A stretch of DNA of 64,000 bases from Saccharomycodes ludwigii (GCF_020623625.1 NC_060201.1:186001-250000); one strand, 5' to 3'; positions 44,146 through 56,936 are shown, counted from the stretch's first letter. Numbers and translations are program-made. The notes: generated by a model from the letters alone, not told the origin.

Positions 44146-44610
44146 TTAATGGTGGCCATTCTTTTTAGAACCTAATGGATTGATAGCATAAACAGAACCA
44201 CATTCCCAACATCTAGCAACCTTGTCGACGGTTGGCTTCAACCACATAACGGTGTGAGAATCGGCTGGAGAACCGGTACAGCCAACGTAACGATAATCAT
44301 CGTACGAATCAACAACAATTGGGTTCTCTAAAGTACCTATTCTGCTTGAATCTAATGGCTTAGTATCAAAAATTTCAACACCTTCCAATTTACCCAATAA
44401 TTCCAATCTTTCCAAACCTGTGGCTTGCTCAAAGTCAGTTGGAACAGTACCTTCCTTGGCACCTGGACCAATCAAACTTTCTGGGCCATCAACATCAGCT
44501 AAAGAGGAAGAAGGCTTGAATACTGGTTTGTGTTGAAATAAAAATCTGGAAGTAGTAAAAGCTCTGGTAGCTGGAGTGGCTAATTTAAAAGTTTGACGTA
44601 GAGAAAACAT
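44146..44610 (-). CDS. COX4: cytochrome c oxidase subunit IV (Vb type), Cox4
   Basis: A 154-residue matrix-facing subunit of complex IV. The basic presequence MFSLRQTFKLATPATRAFTT is followed by the mature domain. The zinc ligands are C111, H119, C134 and C137 in CTGSPADSH and CWECGSVY. Length and ligand spacing equal S. cerevisiae Cox4 (YGL187C). Upstream lie a Hap-type ATTGG and a CACGTG, fitting respiratory control. Confidence 0.97.
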   Translation of the reverse strand: MFSLRQTFKLATPATRAFTTSRFLFQHKPVFKPSSSLADVDGPESLIGPGAKEGTVPTDFEQATGLERLELLGKLEGVEIFDTKPLDSSRIGTLENPIVVDSYDDYRYVGCTGSPADSHTVMWLKPTVDKVARCWECGSVYAINPLGSKKNGHH

Positions 44611-46517
44611 TATGTATCGACACTAATGATGCTGAAATGTATGATGTTATTATAATATAGAATGCTTAATGCTTAGTCTTGTAGTAAAAATACTGGATTG
44701 AAATTATAGAAGTGCAAGTGATTTGCTAATAGAAAGGAGAGAAAAAAGTTTCTTAAATCAAGAAGAAAGTGGAAAAGAAAAAAAAAAAAAAAAAAAGCGC
44801 AGACATCTTAACTAATGGACTCAAAATTTAGGCAATAGCTTTGTCAAGTAATAATTAGGAAAGAGTCCTTAATATTCGAAAAATAGCAAGTTGGTTGAAA
44901 TTAAAAGCCTAATATACGATAAATCCTAATCCTTAAAGAAATCTAAAAAAAAAAAAAAAAAAAAATTAATTTATTTTCTCTCTTTCGCTCTATTCACTTT
45001 TGTTTTTTAGCAAAGAAAATACTGCACCACACAGCGCACTTATCACTTTCTACTAACAAGAAAACATACTGCCAAATTAAAAAAAAAAAAAAAAAAAAGG
45101 ACGATTTTAGCTGTTACTTGTAAGTGGTGTTATTTTCTCAATTCAAAATTTTATTGGTCCATCATCACGTGAACAGTAAGATCTAACACAACACCAATTA
45201 TCGATAATATGCAGACTTACATATAAAATTTTGCAATAAATAATAATTCTTTTGGATTATGCAAGCCACTTTTATCAAAAAGTGTTCATGTACTAGTATC
45301 TAGTGAAGTATGTTTTATATCAATAGTTTTACAAAGAAGGGAGAGGGGGGGGGGAGAGAGAGTAAAAAGAGAATTACCATTCTTGTATACCTAACACTAC
45401 GTCTCAAAAATAAGGAAATGAAGGTAGAATCTGAAAAGGGTATTGGGTGAATTCAATAGAAGTACTAAAAAAAAATCGTTTCAGTGGGATTTGTAGTGGT
45501 TAGCTGAAAATATTGAGTCTACCATGCCATTCTGTTAGTGCTAGTTACTCAGTAGCTTGTGGTGAAGACACAATGTTAAATAAAAACACGAGCTAATGCT
45601 TTGTATTTGCCTTAACTATTGTAAGAAAATTATTTTGGAAAAAAAAAGAAAAAAAAGGAAATAATAAGCTTTTAAGTATTCGATAAGTTAAAAGATACAA
45701 AGAAGATTATGGTGATCAAAAGTATCTAGGCATTTTTAAGAAAAAGGAAAAAGTGGGCAAAATAATAATAGCAATAGATATGGATATTGAACATGGTAAG
45801 AGTGTTAATAATTGATATAAAGGACTTGCTTGTAAAAATATTAACAATATGTCCGATCTTCGTTAATACGCCTATTTCGTGTAAATTTATTTTTAGAAAT
45901 TTACGTATACAATTTTATGATCTAAAAAGGGAAAGTAAGGTCCGACGACAGGGACAACCCCAATAGTAGCAATATTAATACGTACCATCCATCACCTTTT
46001 ACAAATTTTAATTTCTAAAGCCAAGAAACCAAGCGTAATTAGTTTAAAATTAAATAAATAAATAAATAAATAAATGAATAAATAATAGTAAAAAAAAGGG
46101 AAAAAATTGAAGGCATTAATAAAATGTCCTTTGGATCATCACTGGAACATATAAATGAAACACGTTTTCTTTTTTTTTTTTAATAAATATTCATTGTTAA
46201 TCATAAAAAGACGTATAAAAAGTATTCTACTTCTTTGCGAGTTTTGTTGTCTATTTAGCTGTTGTTAATTATCTAGTTTTAAAAGAATGATATTTTTGAT
46301 GGCTGCCTAATAATATAGTTAATTTTCATTTTAATTACAAAAAAATTCTTGCGGGGGGGGAAAGAAAGTTTTACTAAATATTAAACTCCGGCTCTACGGA
46401 GATATCGGTATATTACCGAAATCCATCACAATAAATAAAATGGTGCTGTAATTTAACCAACTGATACTAAACAAATATTAAGATCAATATTAAATACAAA
46501 AGCAATGCTGTTGTTAC
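44611..46517. other. COX4 promoter / GAPDH 3' spacer
   Basis: The first part is the COX4 promoter with A-runs and the ATTGG/CACGTG pair at 45153-45171. The rest to 46517 contains a G-run near 45349-45357, an (AATA)n repeat near 46050-46085 and unremarkable AT-rich sequence. S. cerevisiae has TPN1 here; I see no trace of it. Confidence 0.55.
45153..45171 (-). promoter_or_regulatory. CCAAT and CACGTG boxes upstream of COX4
   Basis: ATTGG (CCAAT on the COX4 strand) at 45153-45157 and CACGTG at 45166-45171, about 550 bp from the COX4 start. CCAAT is the Hap2/3/4/5 core for respiratory genes. Cbf1 binds CACGTG and often co-occurs with it. Confidence 0.45.
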
Positions 46518-47567
46518 TCAAGCATGTTGCTGTCTGTCTCTTTGGGCAACATACTCAATTAAGTCAACAACACGAGAAGCATAGCCAAACTCATTATCGT
46601 ACCAGCTGATAATCTTAAAAAATCTTGAATTCAATTCAATACCGGCTCTAGCATCAACAATAGAAGATCTGGAATCACTAATAAAATCGCTAGAAACAAC
46701 CAAATCATGTGTGACACCCAAAATGCCCTTCAATTTGCCATTACTATAATTTTCTAAAGTCTTGATAATTTCTTCATAACTAGTATCCTTTTTGGTTCTA
46801 ATAGTCAAATCAACCAAGGATATATTTACTGTTGGCACTCTGATAGACATCCCAGTGATTTTTCCCTGCAATTGGGGTAGAACTTTCCCAACAGCTCTAG
46901 CAGCACCTGTGGAAGATGGTATAATATTGCCCTGGCAACTTCTACCTCCTCTCCAATCTTTACTCGTGGTAGAACCATCCACTGTTCGTTGCGAAGCAGT
47001 TGTAGAATGTACAGTGGTCATCAAGGCATCTTCGATGCCAAATTCTGCATCCAAAACTTTTATTAAGGGGGCTAAACAATTCGTGGTACAAGAAGCATTA
47101 GAAATGATTTTGTCTTTAATTGGATCGTATTTTTCATGGTTGACCCCAAAAACGTACATGGGGGCAGTTTTAGAAGGAGCAGTAATTAAAACTTTCTTTA
47201 TCTTGGTATGTCTTGAAGCTGTGTCTATTTCCTTGAAAATACCAGTTGAGTCAATAACATAATCAACGCCATAATGATTCCATGGAATGTCTTCTGGATT
47301 ACGGAAGTGAGATAATGGGATATTAATGTTATCAACAATTAGAGAATCGTCGGTGTACTCTACAGTACCACGGTATTTACCATGTGTGGAATCGTATTTA
47401 AACAAATAAGCAGCATATTCGGGCTTAGTGGATGGATTATTGATTAATTTAACGTGAACATTCGGATGAACTTCCATTACAGAGCGTAGTACTAATCTGC
47501 CGATTCTTCCGAAACCATTAATACCAATGTTGATGCTAGAAGGTACAGTGTCAGAGGCGGTTGTCAT
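46518..47567 (-). CDS. GDP1: phosphorylating GAPDH, probable NADP-linked (Gdp1 type)
   Basis: A 349-residue glyceraldehyde-3-phosphate dehydrogenase. NGFGRIGR binds the dinucleotide, C160 in SNASCTTNC and H187 in TTVH are the catalytic pair, and [16 protein letters not shown] is conserved. The residue after the second strand is Asn44 (LINNPST), where NAD-dependent yeast Tdh enzymes have Asp in LNDPFI. That Asp binds the adenosine ribose of NAD and excludes NADP. Its loss, and the NNPST context, resemble the NADP-dependent Gdp1 of Kluyveromyces lactis. The gene is not a main glycolytic TDH by appearance, since the sequence diverges widely and has an N-terminal extension of about 11 residues. 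There is no GAPDH at this place in S. cerevisiae. Confidence 0.88.
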   Translation of the reverse strand: MTTASDTVPSSINIGINGFGRIGRLVLRSVMEVHPNVHVKLINNPSTKPEYAAYLFKYDSTHGKYRGTVEYTDDSLIVDNINIPLSHFRNPEDIPWNHYGVDYVIDSTGIFKEIDTASRHTKIKKVLITAPSKTAPMYVFGVNHEKYDPIKDKIISNASCTTNCLAPLIKVLDAEFGIEDALMTTVHSTTASQRTVDGSTTSKDWRGGRSCQGNIIPSSTGAARAVGKVLPQLQGKITGMSIRVPTVNISLVDLTIRTKKDTSYEEIIKTLENYSNGKLKGILGVTHDLVVSSDFISDSRSSIVDARAGIELNSRFFKIISWYDNEFGYASRVVDLIEYVAQRDRQQHA

Positions 47568-48658
47568 GTTTGATTATAAATTGTATTATGGCAAATTGCT
47601 TTATTTATTTTTGTTTTTGTTTTTGTTTCTGTTTTTTATTTTTATTTTTATTTTTTTTTTTTTTTTTTTTTTTTCTTTGGGAACAGATTAAAGATATTTA
47701 AACAAAAAATAAGGTCCTTATATACATCTTACTTATTATTGTGTGTTTCTATTTTTTCCAACTAGACTACTAAATATCGCTATAACTATCACAAAAGGAG
47801 AGAAAAGGAAAAGGAAGAATGGGACAAGATCATGAATATGTTTAATAATCCTCCCGGAGCTTTAGTGTCAATATAAATATATACCGAAAAAAGGTAATTA
47901 TTATTAAGGCATCTCTCTTTTTTCCGATGTATTCAAGTCATAGATAAGCATTTTTATCTACGCCACCCCTAAGAAGCATTGCAGTGTGGATATGACTTAA
48001 AATAATTAATTAGGTATCTGTAAACGTAAATATAAAAGCAAATATATGCGGAGAAAGTAATTTGCTACCATTGCTAACCATTGTGAAGCTTAGCTATCTA
48101 AGTGTTGTACTGTTTGGATTGCGTGACTTCTTTTTTTTTTTTCCTCTTTGCTTTGTCCCTGTATGGGTATAACGTAATTGGGTCTGTCCCATTAAAAATG
48201 TCTAACCTATTTAAGTAAATATACTTAATACTGATTTTCAAAATTAGTTTACTATTAAATATACGTATATTTATTACTTTAAAGGTAACATTTCACTTAA
48301 TTGCTAACCTTCTTTTTCCCGGGGTAATAATGCATTAGCACCGCAAACTGTCAACAAAGCTGTATAAAAAGAAAATACAGCCAATCAATCTAAACTCCGA
48401 TTAATAACTTTTTTGACACAACTTTTTTGCTCAAAGAGTTGCTCAAAGAGGGAAAAAATAAAAAAGAACGGAAAAAGTCCGGGTATAGATAAACAGAACT
48501 TGTTACCAATTTAGTAATCTCTGTCCCCCCTCTTCCTTCCCGCGCGTGATAAATGATACTTAATGTTATGTATATATTCATTTATTCCAAGAGTTAAAAT
48601 TATACATAATTAAAATTAGAAAAAAAAAAACTCATAACATCCATTAAAACGTAATCCG
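47568..48658. other. GDP1 promoter / YGL185C-like 3' spacer
   Basis: Next to the gene are (TTTTTG)n and (TTTTTA)n repeats and a T-run of about 26. Further on are mixed AT-rich sequence and a CTCAAAGAG repeated at 48431-48448. No RNA gene or credible ORF is seen. Confidence 0.55.
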
Positions 48659-49888
48659 CTATGGCATCAAAGATAATATTTCCTTTAAAGAATGTTCACT
48701 ACTATATTGGTAAACTGTATCGGTACTACTTGCAATATGCGGGGTAAAACTACCATGCGATAATAACAAACTATTTTTATCCATACTATTATCGTTTTCT
48801 TTATTCTTAAAGCATATTTCACGTTCAGTATTGGGTTCATCATAATAAACATCAGTGCCAAAACTTCTTAGCTTGCTAATAAGTGTAGCTCCATCTTGAA
48901 AAGTAATACCTGGGAAATCAACAATAAACCCACGACCTAAATTAATAATTGATAATTTGGATAAATCTTTAAATTTTTGTAAAAACTTGTTGTTAATTAA
49001 ATTCTTGGTTGTTGATGTCCCTGGTAAACAAATAACAATGCAATTAAATTGGTTCAAACTTTCATCAGGCTCCAGGATATTTTCCCAAGGATAGCATTCG
49101 TACGGTAATTGATCGTATTTTTTATTACTTCTAGTAGAATAAAACACTTTCATATCCAGTCCAAACTTCAATTTTTGACAAACTTTTTTACCAATTCTAC
49201 CGAAACCTAGGACCAAAACTTTTTTACCGGACGGAGATTCAATTTTAATACCTTGTGGTAGCTCATGACCGAATGCAAAATTTTTTGTGTCAATGTTGTT
49301 AGCGGTAGTATAGCCATCTCTTACTATTGACCTTGTTTCAATCGTATCAAACCCCTGTAAAAGTATGGATTGTTGGTAACTAAATTTTCTAAAACTCTCT
49401 AGAACATGCCATAAACAACAATCGGCAACATCGTTAGCAATTGCATCGTGATCAAAGTTTACTATTTTTAAATCGGGTCTATGTGTTTTAATCCACTCTG
49501 TATCAACAGAGTTTACACCTTTAGAACAAAACACTAAAAGTTTTAGGTCCGCTAGAATATTGGGAGTGCTATTAACATCTTCATCTTTAATTAATAGTTC
49601 ATTGGGTAACTTATTAATGGGGTAAAAGGCTTGGTACCCACAGTAAATAGCTATTAAAGGGTTTACATTGTGCTTGAAATTTTTTTTAATAAATTCGATA
49701 AAAGAAACTATCTTTCCACCATTAGTGTTAGTGTCGGTATTATAATTAGCATTGGTTCTACTAACTTTACTCTCTTCAAAGTTAAAAAATTTACAATCAA
49801 AATTATCCAAAACTTGTTGGTAGTAAGGAGAGGAATAGTCCGGTTCAGCTATAAATAAAACACCATATTTATCAATATTATTGGCCAT
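48659..49888 (-). CDS. D-2-hydroxyacid dehydrogenase-like protein (YGL185C orthologue)
   Basis: A 409-residue member of the NAD(P)-dependent D-isomer-specific 2-hydroxyacid dehydrogenases. The Rossmann motif VLGFGRIGKK is intact. The catalytic triad appears to be present: Arg in INLGRGFIVD, Glu in YYDEPNTE, and His in FTPHIASST. S. cerevisiae YGL185C has no established substrate. Its relatives include glyoxylate/hydroxypyruvate reductases. Position and strand between COX4 and STR3 match YGL185C. Confidence 0.9.
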   Translation of the reverse strand: MANNIDKYGVLFIAEPDYSSPYYQQVLDNFDCKFFNFEESKVSRTNANYNTDTNTNGGKIVSFIEFIKKNFKHNVNPLIAIYCGYQAFYPINKLPNELLIKDEDVNSTPNILADLKLLVFCSKGVNSVDTEWIKTHRPDLKIVNFDHDAIANDVADCCLWHVLESFRKFSYQQSILLQGFDTIETRSIVRDGYTTANNIDTKNFAFGHELPQGIKIESPSGKKVLVLGFGRIGKKVCQKLKFGLDMKVFYSTRSNKKYDQLPYECYPWENILEPDESLNQFNCIVICLPGTSTTKNLINNKFLQKFKDLSKLSIINLGRGFIVDFPGITFQDGATLISKLRSFGTDVYYDEPNTEREICFKNKENDNSMDKNSLLLSHGSFTPHIASSTDTVYQYSSEHSLKEILSLMP

Positions 49889-50438
49889 TTTTTATAAATA
49901 TATGTATAATTATCAAGTTTTAAAAATGGGTCAATATCAATTTGTTTTTTCTTTTTTTAAGTCATTATTGATGATAATAGTAATAATAATATCATTATTA
50001 CTAGCATATACATATATATTAATATTATATTCATGTACAGAGTAAATTTAAAAAAAAAGAAAGAAAGAAAAAAAAAAGACAAGTTAAAAGTAAATAATAT
50101 ATTACGATATTACGCGGGGAACAGGGGAAAAAAAAAAAAAAAAAATTGATTTATAATAATAATAATTATTATTAATATTTTTATCATCTAGCAAAAGCAT
50201 AATAGTAGTAATGTTGATATTGGTATTAGCACAACATTGGTATATTGATATTGCAAAAAAAAAATTGATCACATAATATAAATATCACCATTAGTACTAA
50301 TTAATTGTTTGTTTGCTTGTTTTTTTCTTTCTTGTAGTGTCCCGTTGTAAAAACTATATATATATATATATATGTGAATCTATTTCTGATATATAACAAG
50401 CAAAAAAAAAATAAAGTACATTTATGATGAAGTAAAAA
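49889..50438. other. spacer YGL185C-like / STR3 3' flank
   Basis: AT-rich with (ATA/AAT)n runs, an A-run near 50128 and a TA repeat near 50358. It holds the dehydrogenase promoter and STR3 3' signals. I see nothing else. Confidence 0.6.
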
Positions 50439-51857
50439 CTATAATTTTGCTATAGAAGGCTGGTACGAAAGAATACTAGATTTCATGGCATGCTCACCAT
50501 TATGTTCGTTCTCAAACAGATCATAAATATTGGGTATTTTACCAACCTTGCCTATAGTATTTACACCAACATGGCCGTTAAGTAAATTAACAATTTTTTC
50601 ACCGCCATTGATCAATTCAATGCAGCCGGCATCCACAAATGCACGTAATAAATCATTCTGCAAATCTTGTATATTTTCAATACCGCAGCATAGTCTAATC
50701 AAATCTTCTGGGAAATCCCTTTCTTTTCTTAATTTAGGATCAATTGAAGCATGTGACATCTTGCAAGGCATGGAAATTAGTGAATTAACGCAACCAAATG
50801 AGACAGTGCAATTCCATATTTTCAAAAATTTTGAGGTTACAATTTTTTTGGATTTATCAAAACAACCTGTTTCAAAACTGAGCACAGCACCAGGGCCTTT
50901 ATTGAACGATTTATGTAAGTTATATTGAGCATGATATTCTTTCAAACCCACATAGTTTGTTTTATTAAACCCGCAACTCTCCACTAACCATCTACTTAAA
51001 ACCATAGCATTGAATTGTTGTCTATATAGCCTAACACTTAAAGTCTTCAATCCTCTAATTAACAACCATGAATCTAATGGAGACAACCCACTTCCCACTG
51101 AATTAATAACAAAATATAATTTTCTAGCTATCACCTCATTTTTGGCGATAATAACACCGGCCATGATATCGTGATGACCATTTAGATATTTTGTAGCTGA
51201 TTCGTAAACTACATCAGAACCGAATGTTAATGGATTACAGTTTAACCCGCTCATCATGGTATTATCAACAACGACAATACAATCAGAGTTAATGGACTTG
51301 ATTACGGAAATAATTTTGGGTAAGTCGGCAACTTTGCATAGTGGATTAGTTGGACTTTCCAATAATACGCATATGCAACGCTTGGCATATTTCTTGTAAG
51401 TATTTAAAAATTGTTTTGTGTTTGTGGTATCAACATGGACAACATCAACTGTATTGCCAATAAAATCCAACAATCTTTGGGTGCCACCGTATAAGTCATC
51501 GCCCGCAAGGATGATAGGTTTCGTGTGCTTGTTATTAACCATAATAGAGACCTCGCTTAGTACTAGGCCACGTAAGATAATGTCCAAACAGGCCATACCA
51601 CTATTAACTGCAAAAACGTAATCGCCATTAATGTTATCATATAATTTAGCGATTTGATGCTGCAATAAAGTTCTTGTTGGATTGCCTGATCTTGTATAAT
51701 CATATTTTTGTGGCTCATCCAATGAAGCCTGTTTAAAAGTAGTAGATTGATATAAAGGTGGGACACTACTACCAAATTGGTCATTATTATTCGAATTTAA
51801 TGAAATTAATTGGGTTTCCACCGAAAGGCTGTTGTTTGATGAGTTGGTATTTGACAT
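50439..51857 (-). CDS. STR3: cystathionine beta-lyase Str3, peroxisomal
   Basis: A 472-residue PLP enzyme of the Cys/Met metabolism family that converts cystathionine to homocysteine, pyruvate and ammonia. The motifs are YDYTRSGNPTR near 52, the NSGMACLD substrate loop, and the PLP lysine K223 in SATKYLNGHHD. The C-terminus ends in AKL, a variant of the peroxisomal targeting signal SKL, agreeing with the reported peroxisomal location of S. cerevisiae Str3 (465 residues, YGL184C). A Met31/Met32-type CCACAGTTT lies about 625 bp upstream. Confidence 0.95.
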   Translation of the reverse strand: MSNTNSSNNSLSVETQLISLNSNNNDQFGSSVPPLYQSTTFKQASLDEPQKYDYTRSGNPTRTLLQHQIAKLYDNINGDYVFAVNSGMACLDIILRGLVLSEVSIMVNNKHTKPIILAGDDLYGGTQRLLDFIGNTVDVVHVDTTNTKQFLNTYKKYAKRCICVLLESPTNPLCKVADLPKIISVIKSINSDCIVVVDNTMMSGLNCNPLTFGSDVVYESATKYLNGHHDIMAGVIIAKNEVIARKLYFVINSVGSGLSPLDSWLLIRGLKTLSVRLYRQQFNAMVLSRWLVESCGFNKTNYVGLKEYHAQYNLHKSFNKGPGAVLSFETGCFDKSKKIVTSKFLKIWNCTVSFGCVNSLISMPCKMSHASIDPKLRKERDFPEDLIRLCCGIENIQDLQNDLLRAFVDAGCIELINGGEKIVNLLNGHVGVNTIGKVGKIPNIYDLFENEHNGEHAMKSSILSYQPSIAKL

Positions 51858-53764
51858 TATGCGCGTTATTTTTTACAATTATTCCTTAATATTATTGTGT
51901 AATGGGTATTTATACAAAAAGATTATCTTATGTTGTCTGAGTTCCCTTTCCTTCTTTCTTTGTCTTTGTATTTTAGAGTTGTGAGTTTAAAAATAAAAGT
52001 ATCCTGACAACAAAATGATAACTTTGCTAGAATTTTGAAATAAAGAGAGGAAAGAACAAATCAATAGAATTGAAAATAAAAAAAAAATGAAAAAAAATTA
52101 AAAAAAATGAAAAATTAAAAATTTATCTAAAATTATTGGAACTTATATAACTTAAAAAAAAATGAAAAAGAAAAAGAAAAAGAAAAAAAAAAAAAAAAAA
52201 TAAAAAATAAAATGCTCAACTTGTATTAGAATGAAATTGTTGAAATATTAATGTTATATGGAATAGTCATCGTCGTCTATAATATTGATATATTTTTGTT
52301 AGATAGAAGAGCACCATTTTCTTTTTTTTTTCTTCCTATAAAAATTTTGTTTTGCTATTTTGTGTCTCTTTCTCTTTCTTTCTCTCTCGCCCCTTAGCCA
52401 TCTAAAAGCATAAAAATATTGAATCAGACCCAAACGGTTTATTGGGAACGTCGGTGTTTTTTTTTGTTTTTTTTTTACCACCACAGTTTTAGTTTTTTTG
52501 TGTAGGTGTCTTTTATGTAGTGCGCAGGAAAATAACACCGACTTTTGTTTCTATATCTAAGTACATTTCTCACTTTCTGGCAGATTTTAGCCCAGTTTTG
52601 CCAATGATGAAAAAAAAAGAAACACCTGTACATTTATAAACGTGTCAATCAACATAATAAAGAATTAAGCCTTGAAAAAAAAAAAAAAAAATAGTTAGTA
52701 TATAAGTAAACTGTCAAAGATTCCCTTAGGAACTAACTCTACACTTAGATTCAAAGTCGATCAAGTTTCCTCTATATAACAAGTCACGTCACTAGGAATA
52801 ACACTATATAGCTTTCCTTTAAGAATATATTGTTACTCTATTTTTCTTCAATGTTAATAACCTTTATGAAAATATTCATCGTGAATTGTTTTATCGTTAG
52901 GTAGCAATTATATGATTAAATTTATATGGTCTAACATTGGATATCTAGTAAAGTTGATAAAAGAATGAGGGATAGAGAAAGTTAACTTTTTAAGTAATGT
53001 CGCTTGTGTGTTTCCTCCCCCGCAAAAATAGAATAAAAAGTATTCCCATATAACGATGTTTATCATTAGTATTAGAGTGTTATGCATGAATCCGGGTTAT
53101 ATTCGTATTCGGATATCCTTTATAGATTATTCTTATTGTTTTGATATTTTTTTTTAAATCCAGAAAGCAGTAAAAGAGAAATGTGAAAATGGTAATATCA
53201 CTAAAACTTTACAATCAATCGGAGATAACAAAGAGAATGCAAAATGTGTGGGTGTCTACCAAAAAGGTAACGATCAAACAAGAGGGAAAAATAAAAATCA
53301 TGTGATTATATTCTTGAATGTAATAATATAAATCATGGATAAATAAATAAAAAAAAACATCACAAGTATATATCTCATCCATGCATTTTCTTTATTTTGT
53401 TTAACTTGAAACAGTCATTTGTAGATATATTCTTATGATTAAAGATATAACAACGACTGACATCCATATTTATTTTGATTTGCTTTGTTCCTCTCTTGTC
53501 TTTTTATATTTGTTTTTACTTTTATTCTAGGAAAAAGTAAAAAAGAAAAAAAAAAAATAAAATAAAAACACAGATAATTTTGCGAACGAACGTTTTTTTT
53601 TTTTTTTCTTTTTTTTTTTTTTTCTTTTTTTTCTTTTTTATTTTTGTTTGATTACCAAATTAGTAACACAGAATATACTTTTAAGTCCTGTAAAAGCATA
53701 ATTATCGTCATCTTATAAATAGGCTCAGAAGAATAAGAGCAAAAAAAAAAAAAAGAAAAGAAAA
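51858..53764. other. divergent promoter region STR3 / zinc-cluster gene
   Basis: Near STR3 there are (AAAATG)n- and (GAAAAA)n-like repeats. The middle, 52680-53100, is more complex but unrecognised. A T-rich tract (53593-53650) and an A/G-rich leader precede the zinc-cluster gene. A Met31/32-type site is at 52481. The ORF at 52299-52538 is low-complexity. Confidence 0.55.
52481..52489 (-). promoter_or_regulatory. Met31/Met32-type site upstream of STR3
   Basis: CCACAGTTT on the plus strand reads AAACTGTGG on the STR3 strand, the full Met31/32 core. A near-match to the Cbf1 box (TCACGTC, 52784-52790) lies 300 bp farther. Met4, with these cofactors, controls sulfur amino-acid genes. Confidence 0.45.
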
Positions 53765-56700
53765 ATGTCTTCCAAATTAATACCAATAAAAGACCAAGCT
53801 GCATTGGTTTTAGATGACGGTAAAATTTACAAGATTCAACATAAAAGACAAAGAAAGATTTTGAGTTGTGTTTTATGTCATCAACGGAAAATTAAATGTT
53901 CCAGGGAACACCCATCATGTGCAAATTGTATTAAAAACGGTTTGAATTGTTGTTACTTTGTTAATGATAGAGTATCAAATAGACCGGGAGAAACGCAACG
54001 TCAGCAACCTAATGGCAATAGTTTCGATGTGAACGAAGGCTCTATACAATTAAACAATAATGATTTAGATTCGATACGACAGAATGGTCATATTATGGTT
54101 AGTCAAAAAAATAAAACTACGGAAACTGATGATAATGATGTATTATTTACGAATTGTCACACTAAGAAAGATATGAAATCCAAGGAAAAGTTATTAAAAG
54201 CTATAGCAGAGGCTAAAAAGTACCAAGAAGATGAAAAATACTTAATTGAAGAGAGTAAAAAAAGAAAGAGGAAATACACTAAAAGGAGTAAAAAGTTCTT
54301 TAATAACAATAGAGATGGTGATATGACTCCCAAAGTAAATAACTATACCAATGATGATAATGATAAGACTCATTCTAGTGATGTAATTTTGGGACCTACA
54401 AGTGCTTCTAATAGTCCGACTATAAATAATAATATGAGCACACTTCCTGTACCTAATAATAATAACACACATGGCATAAATACTTCACACAATAGCATAA
54501 ATTCGAAATTCCCACCAACAATTTCACAATTACAGCCATCGCTTTTTGGTAATTCTGGGAATACTGTAGCAATGTTTCCATCTCTTTTATCAAACAACAA
54601 TCTGTCATTTGTTAGCAATAGTAATAATAATAATAATAATAATAATGATAATAATAATGATAATGATAACTTAAAAAATGAAATTAATACAACACCGTTA
54701 ACCAATAGCACCATCTTCAATACTCTACCCACATCAAATGACACTGATAAGAATATATTGACAAGCTCTAAATTTTCTAATAAGATTAAAAAATATTTGC
54801 CCTCCAAAGAAAGATCTTATGAACTACTAGAAAGATATATCATTGCAGTACATCCTTTGTTGCCTTTAATTGATTTAACACATTACCATAAACAACATGA
54901 TAATTTTTGGTCTATTAATAATAGTTTCCATCCAACCAATTTCCTTTTGCTATTATTAGCCGTGAATTTTGCATCAACTAAATCATTATATCATGAATTA
55001 CACGATCAAACATTAAAATTTGAAATGGACAGGTACAAGAATGGATTGGAATTATTGTTGAACAGTAAAATAATTAAAAAGACCAGGAGGTTATTAATGA
55101 CCAGACTAACAGCACAAGTTTTGGTAAACTCAGTCTCAGAAAATCCTAAAATTACTACGATAGCCGAGTTAGTAAGATTATCACAAAAACTAATGGTAGA
55201 TTGCAATAATATGGACAAGATTCAGCGGATCTTATGTTGGCAAATATTCCAACTGGATACTTTAACTTCTTTGCATAACAACTTATTACCCTTGATAAAG
55301 TTGGATGAATTTGAAATGGCATTGCCCTCAGAAGTTAAAGAAAACGGTGTTTTGGATCCAACTATATGTTTTTTGAACGCAAAATATAGATTTGTTTTGC
55401 TGCTAAATGATTTGTGCTCTAAAACTAAACAAGGTGTATTCAATGGGGTTAAGGAGCGAATAGTGGATTTGCACGCCTGTTGTATGGGCAGTGCACTAAG
55501 TTTAAGTAATTATAAACAACAACCAAACAATGCACAATTAACACGAGAAATGAATAAATTCATAGACTGGGCAATGTACATGCTGAACACATTTGCCGAT
55601 AGAGCCTGTTTGCTATTGCATTTGAATATCATTAAAGTCACTATGCCTGTTCTAACCAAGAGGAAAAGAAAATTACAGGAATTTGGTGAAAATTTTTTAG
55701 CGATACAAAGTATTTTAAATGATAGCGGTACTTTGACATTGCAACCTCGTCAAGGTAATGCTGCTAATATGTATGACTACGAGGATTTTACTACTAATTT
55801 GGTTCCCGCATCGATACATTATCTAGATGAGTTTCTAAAATGTTACAATAAAATGTTTATGCGTGATAATAATAACTACAATGATTATTCCCTATATAAC
55901 TGGGAATTGATAGTCAGCAATATGCCAATAAACGCTATAACATTTGCGTTAAAAACCTTGGCATTAGATCTGAATAATAATGTTGGATGTAGTGGGAACA
56001 ACAAAAATAACAAAACGCTTGACTACAATTTAACACATGATTTGAGATTTATTTTACTACAAAAATCTATACCCGTGGTAGATTATTTATTGGGGACGGC
56101 ACATGTTGTTTGTAGAAATTGTTTTGAACTAGTTAAATTATTGTTTGAACTAATTAAAGTGAAATTTGGAAAACATGACTGTGACTATGAATGCAGCGTC
56201 AATAGTATTAACAACAAAATAGGGGAAAGAAAAAATTCGGATAGTTTAGAGAATAATAGTGATAATACTAGTAATATCAATAATAGTAGTAGTGATGGTA
56301 GTAAACGAGATATAATACCGCAGCCTACGTTACACCATTGCAATTTAAATGGGATGACTAATAATAGTGGTATTAATAATGGCAGTCGATTATCTGTAAA
56401 TATTAAGGATATCGCCTTGAAATTTGAAACAGAATGTGGAGAAGCTGCTACCACTTCTAATAATTACATTACTAATAATACCAGCAACAACAACAACAAT
56501 AATAACAATAATAGTGCCGAGATGAGTATTGGTAAAATCATGAATAGTAATGATTTATTCCCGTTGTTAGACGCTAATCTGATTACAAAAATGCACACTA
56601 TTGACACTAGTAATAATGCTGATTGTGGTGGGAATGGTTTATGTACTACTGTAAATAATAATCATAATGAAGGTACTATATCATGTGCACAAATTGCACC

Positions 56701-56936
56701 AGGTATGTTAAAAACTATGCTAAGAAACAATGATAGTGACATTAATAATAATAAAAGTGCAGGTGATAACAGTAGCAATTATAATTATTATTATGGGAAT
56801 GAGAATAACTCAAATACTGGCGAAATAATACAAGAACAAGTTGAAGAAACACAATATAATAAACTTGCCAAATTACAAAGGATTAAGATTAAAGTCCAAG
56901 CACATATAATGCAACTAAATGAAGATGATGAAGATT

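Noticed and set aside
45165-45172. TCACGTGA as a centromere CDEI element
   Set aside because: No suitable AT-only CDEII followed by a TTCCGAA-type CDEIII was found next to it; a Cbf1 promoter site is the simpler reading.
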